Origin: Sporosarcina quadrami
Lineage (GTDB): Bacteria > Bacillota > Bacilli > Bacillales_A > Planococcaceae
DNA: 64,000 nucleotides
NCBI RefSeq assembly: GCF_014836615.1
Contig: NZ_JACSQN010000002.1
Location: forward strand, 1 to 64,000
Direction: 5' to 3'
The notes under the pieces were generated by a model. The model was not told where the DNA came from, made no database searches, and saw only the letters and a program-made list of their open reading frames with translations. Below, one piece after another: positions 42,873 to 51,548 of the stretch. A program made the translations under genes and the position numbers. Position 1 is the stretch's first letter. Each line of letters opens with the position of its first letter.

Positions 42873-44636
42873 GTGGGATTCGAACATCTGGGTGGGATGT
42901 GGACGGCAATATTTCCGTTGGCCGTCCTTCTTTATTATTTTTTTAGGAAAAAGTATAGGTCGGCAACAATTTCTTCAACACTTTTCTGGGAGAAATCAAT
43001 GCGGGAGACGAAGGTTTCTCCCTATTTAAAGAATTTGCAGCGTAATGCTTTGTTTTATTTGCAGATGGCTGCGTTGTTATTATTGGTTTTCATCTTATTA
43101 GGACCATATCTTCCAAAGGATGAGCATACTGCTGCACATACAGTGTTTGTAGTAGATACGTCTGCAAGTATGGCTGCGATGGACGGCAATCTTTCATTGT
43201 TTGAGCACAATAAAAAGAAGATTATGGAACTTGCTGAAGAAAGGACAGGAACTGAATTTACGATTGTGACAACGGGTAAAGAACCGAAACTTGTCATTCG
43301 TGAAGAATCGGATGAGCGAACTGTTCTAGGTGCTATCGATCAACTCGAATTGACGTATGAGCAAGAGCATATGGCACGCTCATTGGATTTTGTGAAATCG
43401 CTTGCTGCAGAAGGCGGTGTAGATGTACATTTTTTCACGGATTATTTGGATCGTTCCGTATTTATGGAAAGTGAGAACGGCATCAGATGGACTGTCCATA
43501 CGAATGATCTGCCACTTGAGAATATAAGCATTGAAAAATTCGGTGTAGTTTCAACAACCAAAGGTACCGAGGCAATCGTTAAACTGTCAAACCAAAAATC
43601 ATCAGTCCAGGCAGGCACTATACTCATTCGCAACGAAATAACCGGAGAAGAGCTGACGAAACAGGAATTCTCTTTGGATGGACTATCCGACACGCTGCTA
43701 TCTTTTAAGGAACTTCCTGAATTATCTGCAGTGAAAGCTGTACTTGAAACCGATGATGATTTTAGTTTGGATAACGAAGCATTTGTGCTGCTTGGCAATG
43801 AATCGTCGGAAGTTATTGTTGATCAGCAATTGCATGAACTTGTAAAGAAAGCGTTTGAAGCGATCGGACTCGATGTGACATCGGGTTCCGTAAATGAAAT
43901 GAACATTGCACGTGAGCAGGCATTGCTTGTGACGAATGAAACGAAGTTTTTGAATGAAGGGACGTCACCGATACTGTTGATAGGAAGGAATGACTCTGTA
44001 ACCGATCAAGTGTCAGGCCGTGTCGATACAGCCAATGATGCACTATTCACGATTGCACAGGTTGAGGACGTTTATGTTAGCGGTTTATATCCGCCGTTTG
44101 AGAATTATGAAACGATAGCGAGTGTTTCAGGTAAGCCTTTCATTCAACGTTCACCAAGAGGCGATATCATCATACTGACAGATATCGGATTGACGGATTG
44201 GCCGCTGCATCCCTCATTCCCATTGTTTTTCTGGAGTGCTGCTGAAATGCTAACAACAGATAATAATATCGCAGGTATTTTTACGCCGAATGAACGGAAA
44301 GCTTTGTTAACGAGCGGCGGTTCTGAAAGTATCGAAGTGTTTACAATCGACGACAAATATATCGCAACTTATCCGGACGGCGGCAGTTTTGTAGCTCCTG
44401 CCAAACCCGGCATCTATAAGCTTCTGGATAACGGAAAAGAAGAGCTGCTAACAGTTCAGTTGGAATCATCTGAAAAACTGGTCAAACATGGTGCAAGTTA
44501 TTCTCTTGGAGGAATTAGTACATTGAACGATAAAGAAGAAGGTAAGAATACGATTGGATGGCTAATTCTATTGCCTGTACTCCTTCTATTACTGATTGAG
44601 TGGGAGGTGCAGAGACGTCGTGGATATCCGAATTGA
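42873..44636 (+). CDS. BatA-type VWA membrane protein
   Basis: This 587-residue protein has a BatA-like N-terminal region with two helices (about 12-28 and 62-82), then an extracytoplasmic VWA domain with MIDAS DTSAS beginning at residue 95. A long beta-rich region follows, and one C-terminal helix (about 563-581, WLILLPVLLLLLIEWE) with a basic tail. The layout is that of Bat/aerotolerance-type and CARDB-VWA proteins that accompany MoxR. It begins at GTG 42873 with GGAGG 7 nt upstream, and its end overlaps the next gene by 17 nt. Confidence 0.87.
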   Translation: MGFEHLGGMWTAIFPLAVLLYYFFRKKYRSATISSTLFWEKSMRETKVSPYLKNLQRNALFYLQMAALLLLVFILLGPYLPKDEHTAAHTVFVVDTSASMAAMDGNLSLFEHNKKKIMELAEERTGTEFTIVTTGKEPKLVIREESDERTVLGAIDQLELTYEQEHMARSLDFVKSLAAEGGVDVHFFTDYLDRSVFMESENGIRWTVHTNDLPLENISIEKFGVVSTTKGTEAIVKLSNQKSSVQAGTILIRNEITGEELTKQEFSLDGLSDTLLSFKELPELSAVKAVLETDDDFSLDNEAFVLLGNESSEVIVDQQLHELVKKAFEAIGLDVTSGSVNEMNIAREQALLVTNETKFLNEGTSPILLIGRNDSVTDQVSGRVDTANDALFTIAQVEDVYVSGLYPPFENYETIASVSGKPFIQRSPRGDIIILTDIGLTDWPLHPSFPLFFWSAAEMLTTDNNIAGIFTPNERKALLTSGGSESIEVFTIDDKYIATYPDGGSFVAPAKPGIYKLLDNGKEELLTVQLESSEKLVKHGASYSLGGISTLNDKEEGKNTIGWLILLPVLLLLLIEWEVQRRRGYPN

Positions 44637-47214
44637 AGAACCGTTATGGCTGCTGTTGCTAATTCCAATCGCCATATTCATGGCTTTCACATGGATGAAA
44701 TCTAAAATGAGAGTTAAAAGCAGAGGGACAATTCTTTATGCTCTAAGGAGTATCACAATCCTGTGCATAGTCTTTGCACTTACAGTCCCTTACATGCTTT
44801 TGCCAAATGAGGAGGAGCAGATACTGTTCGTCGTAGACAGATCCGTTTCTGTAGGAGAAGCACAGAAGCTTGCAGATGAATGGGTTGCCGAAAGTTTAAA
44901 AACTCGGAAATTGAACCAATCTGCGGGATTATACTCGTTCGCAGGTACATTCCGTACCGATACACAACTCACTCATAAAGAATTGTTACAACCAGGAAAT
45001 GAACCAATGCAAACGAGTGGCGCAACGAATATTGCCAATGCGGTCGATTTAGCATCATCCGTTGCGAAATCTGGGATGGCGACTCGTATTGTATTATTGT
45101 CAGATGGGCTGGAAACAGAAGGCTCAATCGAGGAATTACTGCCTAAATACGAGGGCAGCTATGTTCAAATAGATACTGTCGAATTAAAAAGATTAAACTT
45201 GGCAGATGCCTCCGTTTCCCTATTTGAAACTCCGAGAAGTGCATATGAAGGCGAAAAACAATTGGTCCGTGTGGAAGTGGATTCGTCAACAAAAACAGAA
45301 GGCCAGCTTCTGATTTACAGGAATGATGAAGAAATCATAAAAGAGAACGTCACTTTGGATGAAGGCAGCAACTCTTTTGCATTCAATATGGAAGCAAGAG
45401 GCGAAGGTTTATTGAAATACGAAGCGAAACTAATTGTACCTAATGATGCTTTCCTGGAAAACAATCGGATGCTATCCATTACAAAGCTTGAACAGTCACC
45501 GAGGATTCTTGTCGTCCAGACGGATCGAAATCCTTCAGTCATTCCATCCCTGCTGGACAACAATGCATTGGATGTAGATGTTGTTGATGCAGACCTATTG
45601 CCTGAATCACTGTCTGGCTATTTAGGTTATGGGGCAATCATTTTCGATAATGTCCCCGGTCATCTTGTCGGCGAACATAAAATGACGGTGATCGAGCAGG
45701 CTGTGAAAAAATTCGGCACAGGTTTCATGATGGTCGGTGGAGAAGACAGTTTTGGCCTTGGCGGCTATTTCAAATCACCGATTGAACGGCTACTGCCGGT
45801 TGAAATGGAAGTGAAGGGGAAAGAGCAGTTGCCGTCCCTTGGTCTAGTTATTTCACTGGACCGCTCAGGTAGTATGTCGGGTTCAAAAATCGTCATAGCG
45901 AGGGAAGCGGCCGCACGAGCAGTGGAATTACTCAGAAATGATGATACGTTCGGATTTACGGCATTCGATCATGAGATCTGGGAAGTGATTCCTGTCGGAC
46001 CGCTTCAAGATAAACAGGAAGCGATTGATCAAATCTTGTCAGTGCCTGTTGCTGGTGGTACGGACATCTTTCCGTCTATAAGGAAAGCATATGAAGACTT
46101 GGCTGATTTGAAACTACAGCGAAAACATATCATTTTACTGACAGACGGACAATCAGACATGCCGGCGGACTATGAAGATGTCATTTCCGAAGGGAAAAGC
46201 TCAAATATCACATTGTCTACGGTTTCAATCGGTTCAGATGCGGATGTAAGTCTTCTTGAAGAATTAGCGGAAATCGGAGGCGGGCGTTTCTATGATGCAG
46301 TCGACGAGTCGACCGTTCCTTCCATTTTAACAAGGGAAACATCCATGTTAACGAGGACATATATTGAGGACGATCCTTTCTACGTTAACTTAAATAATGT
46401 ACCCGAATGGACTTCAATCTTTAGTGAAGGCGTTCCGCAAATGAATGCGTATATTGCTGCTACGCCAAAAGGGACAGCAACAATTGTTGCTGAAAGTCCG
46501 AAAGAGGATCCAGTCATTGCAGAATGGATGTATGGTCTCGGGCGCACAGTCGCTTTCACTTCCGATTCATCAGGCAAATGGTCAGGTGATCTGGCAAGGT
46601 GGGAAGGGTACGCAGATTTCTGGAATGCTGCTGTTTCAAGATTGCTGCCGTCTTATGAGGATGTGCCATATGTCATCACACATGACCGGGGCGGAACGTA
46701 TACAGTTACGGACACATCGCGGAATTCAGCTTTTCTTGACATTTCGATTGTAGATGAAAAAGGAGTGGATGTGCCGTTTCAAATGGAACCGTTAGCTCCC
46801 GGGAAAGTAAGGGTTCAACTAGATGCTGAACCGGGTCTTGTGTTCTTCGGAGTGTCTGATGACAAAGGCGGACTATTTGAAGCTGGTGTCTCAGTCCCGT
46901 ACAGCGATGAATATAGGCCATCAGTGCCTGATTCTGCACTGCTTGCAAAGATTGCAGAACGAACAGGCGGAATGGTATTGGATTCACCCGCTGACGCATT
47001 TAGGGCGCATCCATTTAAAAGTGGTGATCGACTTCCGATTGCGAACTGGCTCATCTTGACTGCGATGATTCTGTTCTTCATTGATATTACATTGCGCAGG
47101 TTCGGGATGTTCTCAGGATTAATGACCCGAACGGTTGCTCCGATCGATACTGTAACCCAGCCGACGTCTGAGAATCATGTGGCAGAATTGTTGAAAAAGA
47201 AAAGAAGACGATAG
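44620..47214 (+). CDS. double-VWA membrane protein with GATase-like domain
   Basis: This 864-residue protein has two N-terminal helices (about 9-26 and 36-58) and a first VWA domain (MIDAS DRSVS from residue 73). A glutamine-amidotransferase-like domain follows (about 280-395, with ILVVQTDRN and MMVGGEDSFGLGGY), then a second VWA (DRSGSMS from residue 414, TDGQSD), another beta-rich region and a C-terminal helix (about 808-826). Both MIDAS sites look metal-competent. The GTG at 44620 has GGGAGG about 12 nt upstream; the alternative TTG 44596 precedes that SD. It is the last gene of the eight-gene operon. The domain order recalls large uncharacterised VWA proteins of other MoxR operons. Confidence 0.87.
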   Translation: MDIRIEEPLWLLLLIPIAIFMAFTWMKSKMRVKSRGTILYALRSITILCIVFALTVPYMLLPNEEEQILFVVDRSVSVGEAQKLADEWVAESLKTRKLNQSAGLYSFAGTFRTDTQLTHKELLQPGNEPMQTSGATNIANAVDLASSVAKSGMATRIVLLSDGLETEGSIEELLPKYEGSYVQIDTVELKRLNLADASVSLFETPRSAYEGEKQLVRVEVDSSTKTEGQLLIYRNDEEIIKENVTLDEGSNSFAFNMEARGEGLLKYEAKLIVPNDAFLENNRMLSITKLEQSPRILVVQTDRNPSVIPSLLDNNALDVDVVDADLLPESLSGYLGYGAIIFDNVPGHLVGEHKMTVIEQAVKKFGTGFMMVGGEDSFGLGGYFKSPIERLLPVEMEVKGKEQLPSLGLVISLDRSGSMSGSKIVIAREAAARAVELLRNDDTFGFTAFDHEIWEVIPVGPLQDKQEAIDQILSVPVAGGTDIFPSIRKAYEDLADLKLQRKHIILLTDGQSDMPADYEDVISEGKSSNITLSTVSIGSDADVSLLEELAEIGGGRFYDAVDESTVPSILTRETSMLTRTYIEDDPFYVNLNNVPEWTSIFSEGVPQMNAYIAATPKGTATIVAESPKEDPVIAEWMYGLGRTVAFTSDSSGKWSGDLARWEGYADFWNAAVSRLLPSYEDVPYVITHDRGGTYTVTDTSRNSAFLDISIVDEKGVDVPFQMEPLAPGKVRVQLDAEPGLVFFGVSDDKGGLFEAGVSVPYSDEYRPSVPDSALLAKIAERTGGMVLDSPADAFRAHPFKSGDRLPIANWLILTAMILFFIDITLRRFGMFSGLMTRTVAPIDTVTQPTSENHVAELLKKKRRR

Positions 47215-47245
47215 AATAATACTGGTTCGGTTGATGGGGGAAAAG

Positions 47246-47434
47246 ATGTTTGCTCATTTGGTTTCTTTATCAATTGTACCAGTCATTACGCAATGGGTCT
47301 TGGAAGAGTTCCGATCCTGTCAAATCAGCTTGATGGAATATGAAGAGCTGATGGGGCTTCGCGTTAAAGTGACACAACGCGCAACATCTAAACAAATGAT
47401 TGATCGGCATCGCCTGGCGCGGTGCTTTTTTTAA
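47246..47434 (+). CDS. doubtful 62-residue ORF
   Basis: An ATG at 47246 has GGGGG 5 nt upstream and opens a 62-codon frame that starts MFAHLVSLSIV. Its last codons run through the terminator hairpin at 47407-47432, and no recognisable domain is present. It could be a small protein at the operon end or chance coding in the 3' untranslated region. The latter seems more likely. Confidence 0.25.
   Translation: MFAHLVSLSIVPVITQWVLEEFRSCQISLMEYEELMGLRVKVTQRATSKQMIDRHRLARCFF
47407..47432 (+). terminator. terminator of the eight-gene operon
   Basis: GCATCGC pairs with GCGGTGC (with a G-T wobble), followed by seven T. It lies about 190 nt after the last operon gene. Confidence 0.8.
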
Positions 47435-47503
47435 TGCTGAAAATTGAAACTTTTTATCTACGGTAACGTATATGAAGTAAGTGATTTTACAGGAGGGATT
47501 AGC

Positions 47504-48076
47504 TTGAAAAAAATTGCACTTATCATCGGTTCGATCGCTTTAATCGCTTCGCTCATAGGCTGCGGAAATACGGCTGCTCCTAGTGGGTTGGAAGGATATG
47601 AGGATTCGGATGTGGCAGCTATTGTCAGAGGGAAAGAAATCACAATTGGCGACTTGCGATTTCTTTATGCGGATGAAGATGTCCTCACAGGCATTGAAGC
47701 TGCTGCGCAAACGGAGCTGATGATCCAGGAAGCGAAAGCAAAGAATGTCAACGACGATCTCTCTGTTAAAATCGCCTCAGTAAAGGCATCAATGGAATCC
47801 GTTACTTTCAAAGAACAGCCGATGGAAGAAGAGGAGCGCAAGTTCATCCTATCCCAGTCAGAAAAGCTGAACATGGACGTGAATGATTATTTCAAAAAGT
47901 ATATGGTCATGCATACTGAAATGACGTGGTATTTGCTCAGATTTTATGAAGAGGCTTTTCGGCTCTATGATGGTGTAGATGAAGAATTGGAAGCGTACAA
48001 CGCGGAACTTGATCTATTTTTGAAAAATTGGATGACAGAGCATGAGGGCGACATTGAAATTCTGATTACACCGTAA
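47504..48076 (+). CDS. lipoprotein with SurA-like N-terminal domain
   Basis: This 190-residue product has a lipoprotein signal (MKKIALIIGSIALIASLIGC, lipobox LIGC, modified Cys at residue 20). A helical region beginning VAAIVRGKEITIGDLRFLY resembles the SurA/PrsA N-terminal chaperone module. No PPIase domain is present. TTG 47504 was chosen because AGGAGG is 7 nt upstream; an ATG at 47444 lacks an SD and would put 20 residues before the signal. It is probably a membrane-anchored chaperone-like protein on the outer face. It lies after the terminator of the MoxR/VWA operon and may be functionally linked to it. Confidence 0.78.
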   Translation: MKKIALIIGSIALIASLIGCGNTAAPSGLEGYEDSDVAAIVRGKEITIGDLRFLYADEDVLTGIEAAAQTELMIQEAKAKNVNDDLSVKIASVKASMESVTFKEQPMEEEERKFILSQSEKLNMDVNDYFKKYMVMHTEMTWYLLRFYEEAFRLYDGVDEELEAYNAELDLFLKNWMTEHEGDIEILITP

Positions 48077-48169
48077 TGTCAAGTGCAGCCATAGGAGTGA
48101 ATAGAATTACGAATAAAGTATCGCAAATAAACAGGCCACTATGCAGTATATAAAGTGTTGCTTTACCCT

Positions 48170-48204
48170 CCAGACGGCACGCCCTCCGGAAAGCGTACGG
48201 CTGG
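48170..48204. repeat. GC-rich hairpin, probably a dispersed-repeat remnant
   Basis: CCAGACGGCACGC and GCGTACGGCTGG form an imperfect stem around CCTCCGGAAA. It is much more GC-rich than its surroundings. About 75 bp downstream is TTGATTGGAGCG, a motif I associate with dispersed repeats in Bacillales. It is not followed by a T run, so it is not an obvious terminator. Confidence 0.4.
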
Positions 48205-48295
48205 AACGTAAATCAACGTATCTAACACTATTCCAAATACGAGGGCGTTTATCGCAAAAGATTTTTTTGCAGACACTAAGTTGATTGGAGCGTAA

Positions 48296-48340
48296 ATAAA
48301 AAACCTTATCTCCATATGCAAAAAGCATTGGAGATAAGGT
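48296..48340 (-). terminator. terminator of the NorA-like gene
   Basis: AACCTTATCTCCA and TGGAGATAAGGTT form a perfect 13-bp stem. On the minus strand it is followed by six T. It ends immediately beside the stop codon of the MFS gene. Confidence 0.9.
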
Positions 48341-48341
48341 T

Positions 48342-49544
48342 TTATCGCGTTCGAGATGCATCAAGCATCGCGGTATTTTTCTTAGACCACGTCGTAGCAA
48401 TTGTGAAGCATATAAGAAGAATTATTGTCCCGAGTATATAAGGAAACGAATAATTTTTGTCGAAAATGTAACCGGCTAGTGCAGGACCGATCATATTGCC
48501 TAAACTCATATAAGCGTTCATCATCCCTGCGGCAAACCCTTGGTCCTCAGCAGCAAGCTTTGAAACAAGCGTGTTCACTGCGGGTCTGAGAAGGGAAGTC
48601 GCTGTTGAGAAGATTGTAGCTACAAGCAAAATGGTGAAAAATGTGTTCACGAATAATATGGCGAACATGGATAATGCAGCGACAAAAAGATTAACGAGAA
48701 TAATCCGCATCTCTCCAAAGCGCTTAAATAATGGATTGATGACAAATGTCTGCACAACAACTCCTACAAAGCCACCGACAGTTATGAGAATGGCAATCTG
48801 AGTTGCGTCGTAGCCGAATTTTTGGTCGGCATATAATGATAACGTGGACTGATAGTTGGCCAATCCGAATGAAAAAGTGAACATGACAATTAATAAAACA
48901 AAATAAGAGGATTTTGTCGATCTGATCAGTTGTCTAATCAGATTCTCTGATTTCACGAGCGCTTTTTCAATCGCAATGCTTGGTGTAGGATTTGGCAATA
49001 TGAAAATGGATAAAATCGCCGCGAAGAAAGAAGCTCCTGCTGCCACGTAAAAAGGGAAGTGAATACTTATTGTCGATAAAAAACCGCCTATTCCCGGTCC
49101 AATCATAAAACCTAAAGACATCGAGGCCCCAAGAAGACCAAGCCCTCTTCCTCTTTTTTCAAGAGGAGTAATATCAGCGACAAAAGCCATCATTGGTGGA
49201 ACTAGGAAAGCCGCACCCATACCTGAGAAGAACCGTGATACAAATAGCATCCATAATTCAGTCGATAGGCTGAATGCTAATTGAGAAGCTCCGTATATGA
49301 AAAGTCCAATAATGATAATTTTTTTGCGACCATGTTTGTCAGATAATACACCGGATAAGGGTGAGAAAATAAATTGTGCAAAAGAAAATATAGCTATAAG
49401 AAAACCAAGCACTTTTCCTGCAACGCCAAATGTCTTTAAAAACTCTGGCATAATCGGAATGATCAATCCGATACCGGCCATCGCAATGAACATATTGAAC
49501 ATCAGGACATAGAGTGCGAAATTTGTGGATTTAGAATTTGACAA
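48342..49544 (-). CDS. 12-helix MFS efflux pump, NorA/Bmr-like
   Basis: This 400-residue major-facilitator protein has 12 predicted helices, motif A GVLSDKHGRKKI and motif C GFMIGPGIGGFL, typical of DHA1 drug/proton antiporters such as NorA, Bmr and Blt. The TTG at 49542-49544 was chosen because GGAG lies 5 nt upstream. Other weak starts (TTG 49562, GTG 49550) are in frame, so the exact N-terminus is uncertain. A palindromic sequence about 45-65 bp upstream may be an operator. The drug spectrum cannot be predicted. Confidence 0.85.
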   Translation of the reverse strand: MSNSKSTNFALYVLMFNMFIAMAGIGLIIPIMPEFLKTFGVAGKVLGFLIAIFSFAQFIFSPLSGVLSDKHGRKKIIIIGLFIYGASQLAFSLSTELWMLFVSRFFSGMGAAFLVPPMMAFVADITPLEKRGRGLGLLGASMSLGFMIGPGIGGFLSTISIHFPFYVAAGASFFAAILSIFILPNPTPSIAIEKALVKSENLIRQLIRSTKSSYFVLLIVMFTFSFGLANYQSTLSLYADQKFGYDATQIAILITVGGFVGVVVQTFVINPLFKRFGEMRIILVNLFVAALSMFAILFVNTFFTILLVATIFSTATSLLRPAVNTLVSKLAAEDQGFAAGMMNAYMSLGNMIGPALAGYIFDKNYSFPYILGTIILLICFTIATTWSKKNTAMLDASRTR

Positions 49545-49585
49545 CAGCACTCCGCCTTTCAAAACTATTTCGGGTTATTGAAATA

Positions 49586-49609
49586 GTTTACCATAGTAAC
49601 TTAGTAAAC
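49586..49609. promoter_or_regulatory. candidate operator of the NorA-like gene
   Basis: GTTTAC-N12-GTAAAC with, read on the minus strand, two direct copies of TTACTA inside. Such dyads upstream of efflux pumps are often bound by MarR- or TetR-type regulators. The regulator is unknown. Confidence 0.35.
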
Positions 49610-49629
49610 ACACTTCATAAAGATTGGAA

Positions 49630-49673
49630 AATCGCCATTCATCAAGCTTGTAGAATGCTTGTGAATAGCGATT
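49630..49673 (-). terminator. terminator of the pot operon
   Basis: AATCGC, ATTCA and CAAGC on one side pair with GCTTG, GAAT and GCGATT on the other, with small bulges. It lies just beyond the potD stop. The minus-strand T run is short (TTTT). Confidence 0.7.
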
Positions 49674-49677
49674 GTTT

Positions 49678-50751
49678 TTATTTATTCAAACTCATCTTGA
49701 ATTCAAGGAAAAGCTCATTATAGACACCGAGCAGTTCAAGTCCAAGGTTTTTGTACACTTCCAAGTGGCTGCGTGTATTTTCATCAGGATAAAACCGCTC
49801 ATCTGCAACGACTTCAGGATCCATTAAGTCTAGTGCTGAAAGATTTGGCGTTGAATATCCGACGTAATCAGCATTTTGCGCTGCAACTTCCGGGTCGAGC
49901 ATGAAGTTAATGAAAGCATGAGCTCCGTCGATATTGTCGACTGTTTTTGGTATGACGATATTATCAAACCATAGATTTGAACCCTCTTCAGGCACGATAT
50001 AATCAATATCTTCATTCTCAAACATCATATCAGCTGCCTGGCCAGACCAAGTAAGTGATATGGCAGCTTCGTTATTAATCATCAACTGTGTCACTTCGTC
50101 TCCGATAACGGCTTTTACATTTGTTCTCAAAGCTTTCAATTTATCAGTCGCTTTACGCAACTCTTTTGTATCTGTCGAATTCAGTGAGTAGCCTAATGAA
50201 TTCAATCCCATTCCAACCGTTTCCCGAGCGCTATCAACAAGAATCACTCGCTGTTTTAAAGAAGGATCCCAAAGATTGTCCCAGCTTTCAAACGTCTGTC
50301 CTTCCAGCAGGGTAGGATTGAAAGCAATTCCGACTGTTCCCCAGAAATACGGAATGGAGTATTTGTTCTTAGGGTCAAACGGTAAATCCATGAAGTACGG
50401 ATCGATATTTTTACTATTTGGAACCTTACTATAATCAATAGGTATAAGAAGGTCTTTTTCTTTCATCATTTCCACCATGTATTCAGATGGGATGGTCACG
50501 TCGTATGAAGTGCCACCTTGCTCAATTTTTCCCATCATTGCTTCGTTGGAATCGAATGTTTCATAAATGACTTTGATTCCGGTTTCTTCTTCAAACTGTT
50601 TTAATAAGTCAGGGTCGATGTATTGTCCCCAGTTATAGACGGTAATTGTATCTTTTCCAGTTTTACTTCCTTCATTAAGCTCCCGATTAAAGAGAAGAAG
50701 AACACCTGAAATGAGTAGGATGAGAATGACTGATTGTGTGATCGATTTCAT
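49678..50751 (-). CDS. potD: spermidine/putrescine ABC transporter substrate-binding protein
   Basis: This 357-residue extracytoplasmic solute-binding protein of the PotD/PotF family has an N-terminal hydrophobic segment (about 5-23) acting as signal/anchor without a clear lipobox. The mature part starts with VYNWGQYIDPDLLKQFEEETG, the typical polyamine-binding entry, and contains YDVTIPSEYMV and WGTVGIAFNP. It binds polyamines outside the membrane and delivers them to PotBC. It is the last gene of a potABCD operon and overlaps potC by 4 nt. Lack of a lipobox suggests membrane anchoring through the uncleaved helix. Confidence 0.9.
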   Translation of the reverse strand: MKSITQSVILILLISGVLLLFNRELNEGSKTGKDTITVYNWGQYIDPDLLKQFEEETGIKVIYETFDSNEAMMGKIEQGGTSYDVTIPSEYMVEMMKEKDLLIPIDYSKVPNSKNIDPYFMDLPFDPKNKYSIPYFWGTVGIAFNPTLLEGQTFESWDNLWDPSLKQRVILVDSARETVGMGLNSLGYSLNSTDTKELRKATDKLKALRTNVKAVIGDEVTQLMINNEAAISLTWSGQAADMMFENEDIDYIVPEEGSNLWFDNIVIPKTVDNIDGAHAFINFMLDPEVAAQNADYVGYSTPNLSALDLMDPEVVADERFYPDENTRSHLEVYKNLGLELLGVYNELFLEFKMSLNK

Positions 50752-51548
50752 TTTCTCACCCCCGTAAATGGAGTCTTCAACTTTTGGTTAAGTAAATAAT
50801 AACCGATGACTAATCCAGCCGTAACGATGAAAATGAGACCTGAGAGAGCGTTAATCGTTAAACTAATGCCTGTTCTAGCCATTGAGTAAATCTCTACTGA
50901 CAATGTTGTGAATCCATTGCCTGTGACGAAAAATGTAACGGCGAAATCATCTAGTGAATACGTCAATGCAAGGAAGAAACCTGCAAAAATGCCAGGTTGG
51001 ATGAAAGGGATGATAACCCGTTTCATAATGTCTTTTTTGGAAGCACCAAGATCGAGTGCTGCATCAATTAAAGTGGGATTCATTTCCGCTAGTTTCGGAA
51101 GCACCATAATGACAACGATTGGAATGCTGAAAGCGATATGGGAAATGAGCACCGAAGCGAATCCTAGCTTCACCCCAATAAGCGTAAATAGAATTAAGAA
51201 AGAAGCACCTATAATAACATCAGGGCTTACCATTAAAATATTGTTGAGTGACAAGACTGCATTGCGCATCTTCTTATTACGCATAAAATAAATAGCTAGA
51301 GCACCCATTACGCCTATGGCAGTAGATAGCAAAGCTGACAGAAGAGCGATGACAATCGTATTGATAACAATGATAATGAGCCGTTTATCTTCAAAAACTG
51401 CTGCATAATGCTCAAGAGTGAACGATTCGAAATTAGACATACCTCCACCCGAATTGAAAGAGTAGAAGATCAAATAGAAAATCGGCGCATACAAAATGAT
51501 GAAGACGACTGCCAAAAACACTTTAGGGAGTTTACCGATTCTTTCCAT
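50748..51548 (-). CDS. potC: spermidine/putrescine ABC transporter permease PotC
   Basis: This 266-residue permease has six helices and the EAA-loop LIDAALDLGASKKDIMKRVIIP that contacts the PotA ATPase. It forms the translocation pore with PotB. It overlaps potB at its start by 17 nt and potD at its end by 4 nt, so the whole operon is translationally coupled. Confidence 0.92.
   Translation of the reverse strand: MERIGKLPKVFLAVVFIILYAPIFYLIFYSFNSGGGMSNFESFTLEHYAAVFEDKRLIIIVINTIVIALLSALLSTAIGVMGALAIYFMRNKKMRNAVLSLNNILMVSPDVIIGASFLILFTLIGVKLGFASVLISHIAFSIPIVVIMVLPKLAEMNPTLIDAALDLGASKKDIMKRVIIPFIQPGIFAGFFLALTYSLDDFAVTFFVTGNGFTTLSVEIYSMARTGISLTINALSGLIFIVTAGLVIGYYLLNQKLKTPFTGVRK

Noticed and set aside
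49538-49723. 61-codon plus-strand ORF between the MFS and potD genes
   Set aside because: Runs through the operator candidate and the potD terminator hairpin; no SD.
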